A stretch of 64,000 nt of DNA from Postechiella marina (GTDB taxonomy: Bacteria; Bacteroidota; Bacteroidia; Flavobacteriales; Flavobacteriaceae): assembly GCF_039538365.1 (NCBI RefSeq), contig NZ_BAABCA010000001.1:682001-746000 (forward strand), given 5' to 3'. The notes under the pieces are model-generated. The model was not told the DNA's origin. It saw nothing but the letters and a program-made list of their open reading frames with translations, and made no database searches. This document shows, piece by piece, positions 62,789-64,000 of this stretch (its first letter is position 1; each line of letters opens with the position of its first letter). The translations under genes were made by a program, and so were the position numbers.

Positions 62789-63259
62789 ATGAATAAAGAA
62801 AATTTTATGCAAGAAGCTGTTAATGCAGCTTTAAAAGGCATGCAAAATAATGAAGGTGGACCTTTTGGATGTGTTATAGTTAAAGATGGAAAAATTATAG
62901 GAAAAGGAAATAATAAAGTAACCTCAACAAACGACCCAACAGCTCATGCCGAAGTTACTGCTATTAGAGATGCTTGCAAAAATTTAGATTCTTTTCAGCT
63001 TGATGGGTGTATTATTTATACCTCTTGCGAACCTTGCCCAATGTGTTTAGGTGCTATTTATTGGGCTAGACCAGATAAAGTATATTATGGAAGTAGCCAA
63101 GCAGATGCTGCTAATATTGGTTTTGATGACGAATTTATTTATAAAGAAATTCCTTTACCATACAATAAACGAAGCATTCCGTTTGAGCAATTATCTCCAG
63201 AAATTGCAATAAAACCATTTGAGGCTTGGACAAAAAAGATAGATAAAACAGAGTATTAA
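62789..63259 (+). CDS. guaD: Guanine deaminase (GuaD-like, CDA fold)
   Basis: This 156-residue zinc deaminase converts guanine to xanthine in purine salvage. The zinc and proton-shuttle motifs are THAE-like DPTAHAEVTAIRDAC and TSCEPCPMCLGAIYW. The family-specific C-terminal part (IGFDDEFIYKEI, then NKRSIPFEQL) matches GuaD rather than the tRNA adenosine deaminase TadA, which lacks this domain-swapped tail. The length equals the usual 156 residues. It is followed by a bidirectional terminator. A general nucleoside deaminase is the alternative. Confidence 0.9.
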   Translation: MNKENFMQEAVNAALKGMQNNEGGPFGCVIVKDGKIIGKGNNKVTSTNDPTAHAEVTAIRDACKNLDSFQLDGCIIYTSCEPCPMCLGAIYWARPDKVYYGSSQADAANIGFDDEFIYKEIPLPYNKRSIPFEQLSPEIAIKPFEAWTKKIDKTEY

Positions 63260-63275
63260 TAGAATCTATTATAAT

Positions 63276-63309
63276 AAAAAAAGGCTAGAAGAAATTCTAG
63301 CCTTTTTTT
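63276..63309. terminator. Bidirectional terminator between guanine deaminase and permease genes
   Basis: GGCTAGAA pairs with TTCTAGCC around a GAAA tetraloop, with seven A residues on the left and seven T residues on the right. It is 16 bp after the deaminase stop and directly adjoins the stop of the convergent permease gene. Confidence 0.92.
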
Positions 63310-63310
63310 A

Positions 63311-64000
63311 TTATAATTTTCTGAGATTAAATCGTACTATAAAACTTATAATTAAGGTAATAATTAAGGTTGGTAGCATTAAATATAGCCAACTAAAACC
63401 TCGTTTTACTGTGTAAAATTTAGCTTCATGTGTATTCCAGTCAATAACATTAGCAGGTTCTTTATCAAAAATTTTGGTATAAAACCCTAAACGTAAATCT
63501 TCATGGAATTTTCCAAGTGCTTTTAAAAATTCCAAATGGCTAATCATATCTGTTCCAGCCAAACTATTAAAACTTAATTGTGCATGCATGGTTGGAATAA
63601 AAAGTGCAATGTTTTGGCTAACTGTGTTACGTTTCATTACTTTTTCCATCATTTCTTTGCTCGTGTCTTCAGCAGTTAAATCTCCCATATGTTGCATACC
63701 GTAGTACCAAATCCAACTAAATTCGTCTTCTGGCACAGGATATTTTGCAAATTGCGGATAGGCTTCTAAAAAACCTGTCATTGTTGCTCCTTTTTCTAAA
63801 TCCCATTTTTCATGATAACCATCACGTTGCTCTACCATAGCGTCTAGTGCTTCTGGTACCTGGTATGTATTAATTACATAATTGTTTACCATTGCAGGAA
63901 TTAAAATGGTTAAAACCACCCAAATAGAAATTAAAGCTAAAGCATTAAAACTAGACGATTTTAATAACGATACCATCCATAAACATAATGCGCTCCAAAA
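63311..64000 (-). CDS. DUF3526 ABC-2-type transporter permease, cut by right edge
   Basis: This is the C-terminal 229 codons of a membrane protein. The frame stays open to the window edge, with FWSALCLW preceding the internal Met at 63,976, so the gene starts outside. SLLKSSSFNALALISIWVVL is a membrane helix, followed by ILIPAMVNNY. A large periplasmic loop (about 140 residues, DEFSWIWYYGMQHMGD) and a final helix near LMLPTLIITLIISFIV follow. This layout of the VxLLxxSSxxALxxL pattern plus a long loop is that of DUF3526 proteins, which pair with an ABC ATPase encoded upstream. Substrate unknown. Confidence 0.82.
   Translation of the reverse strand, partial: FWSALCLWMVSLLKSSSFNALALISIWVVLTILIPAMVNNYVINTYQVPEALDAMVEQRDGYHEKWDLEKGATMTGFLEAYPQFAKYPVPEDEFSWIWYYGMQHMGDLTAEDTSKEMMEKVMKRNTVSQNIALFIPTMHAQLSFNSLAGTDMISHLEFLKALGKFHEDLRLGFYTKIFDKEPANVIDWNTHEAKFYTVKRGFSWLYLMLPTLIITLIISFIVRFNLRKL

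Noticed and set aside
1..64000. tRNA, rRNA, insertion sequences, attachment sites and replication origins
   Set aside because: Scanning the intergenic regions by eye showed no cloverleaf, no transposase gene, no terminal repeats with target duplication and no DnaA-box cluster.

Overview
The window comes from an AT-rich, low-GC Bacteroidota chromosome, most likely a marine-type member of the Flavobacteriaceae. The evidence is a 4300-residue surface protein with a gliding-motility/T9SS type B C-terminal domain, several SxxC lipoproteins, Bacteroidota-type TAnnTTTG promoter boxes, and flavobacterial neighbour sets such as aroB next to proline dehydrogenase. I saw no rRNA, tRNA, CRISPR array, integrase or insertion sequence.

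Positions 1 to 29,394 form a Wzx/Wzy-type surface polysaccharide locus. A long minus-strand block (22,273 down to the left edge) makes nucleotide sugars (UDP-glucose and UDP-HexNAc 6-dehydrogenases, a UDP-HexNAc 4-epimerase, a UDP-glucuronate 4-epimerase). It also encodes a Wzx flippase, an FrhB-like iron-sulfur protein, two polysaccharide pyruvyl transferases, six glycosyltransferases, an EpsG-like polymerase, an acyltransferase-3 protein and, cut by the left edge, an initiating sugar transferase. A beta-helix lipoprotein is inserted on the opposite strand. Divergently, 23,105 to 29,394 carries a PglE-like aminotransferase, a PglF/WbpM-like dehydratase, a Wza-like export lipoprotein and a Wzc-like tyrosine kinase. 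The predicted product is an acidic, uronate-containing, probably pyruvylated and acylated polysaccharide started with an amino-sugar of the bacillosamine/QuiNAc type.

Positions 29,459 to 32,628 hold aroB, proline dehydrogenase and a secreted intradiol-dioxygenase-like protein. Positions 32,632 to 42,240 hold a predicted peptide-ligase/transglutaminase system in two divergent arms: transglutaminase, a fused ATP-grasp plus alpha-E protein and a transglutaminase-DUF2126 protein on the minus strand; separate ATP-grasp and alpha-E proteins on the plus strand. The arms flank a 373-bp region with a long inverted repeat.

Positions 42,465 to 46,092 form a compact cassette: a DUF2589 protein, a companion protein, an all-helical protein, a leaderless subtilisin-like protease, and a 66-residue protein that looks like a free subtilisin propeptide/I9 inhibitor. 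This is the least understood and most interesting set. It is followed by a small Bor-like lipoprotein and an FAD-linked oxidase.

Positions 48,437 to 61,339 are one gene for a giant repeat-rich T9SS adhesin whose 243-bp repeats include an exact 635-bp duplication. The right end has a luciferase-like oxidoreductase, a guanine deaminase and a truncated DUF3526 ABC-type permease.
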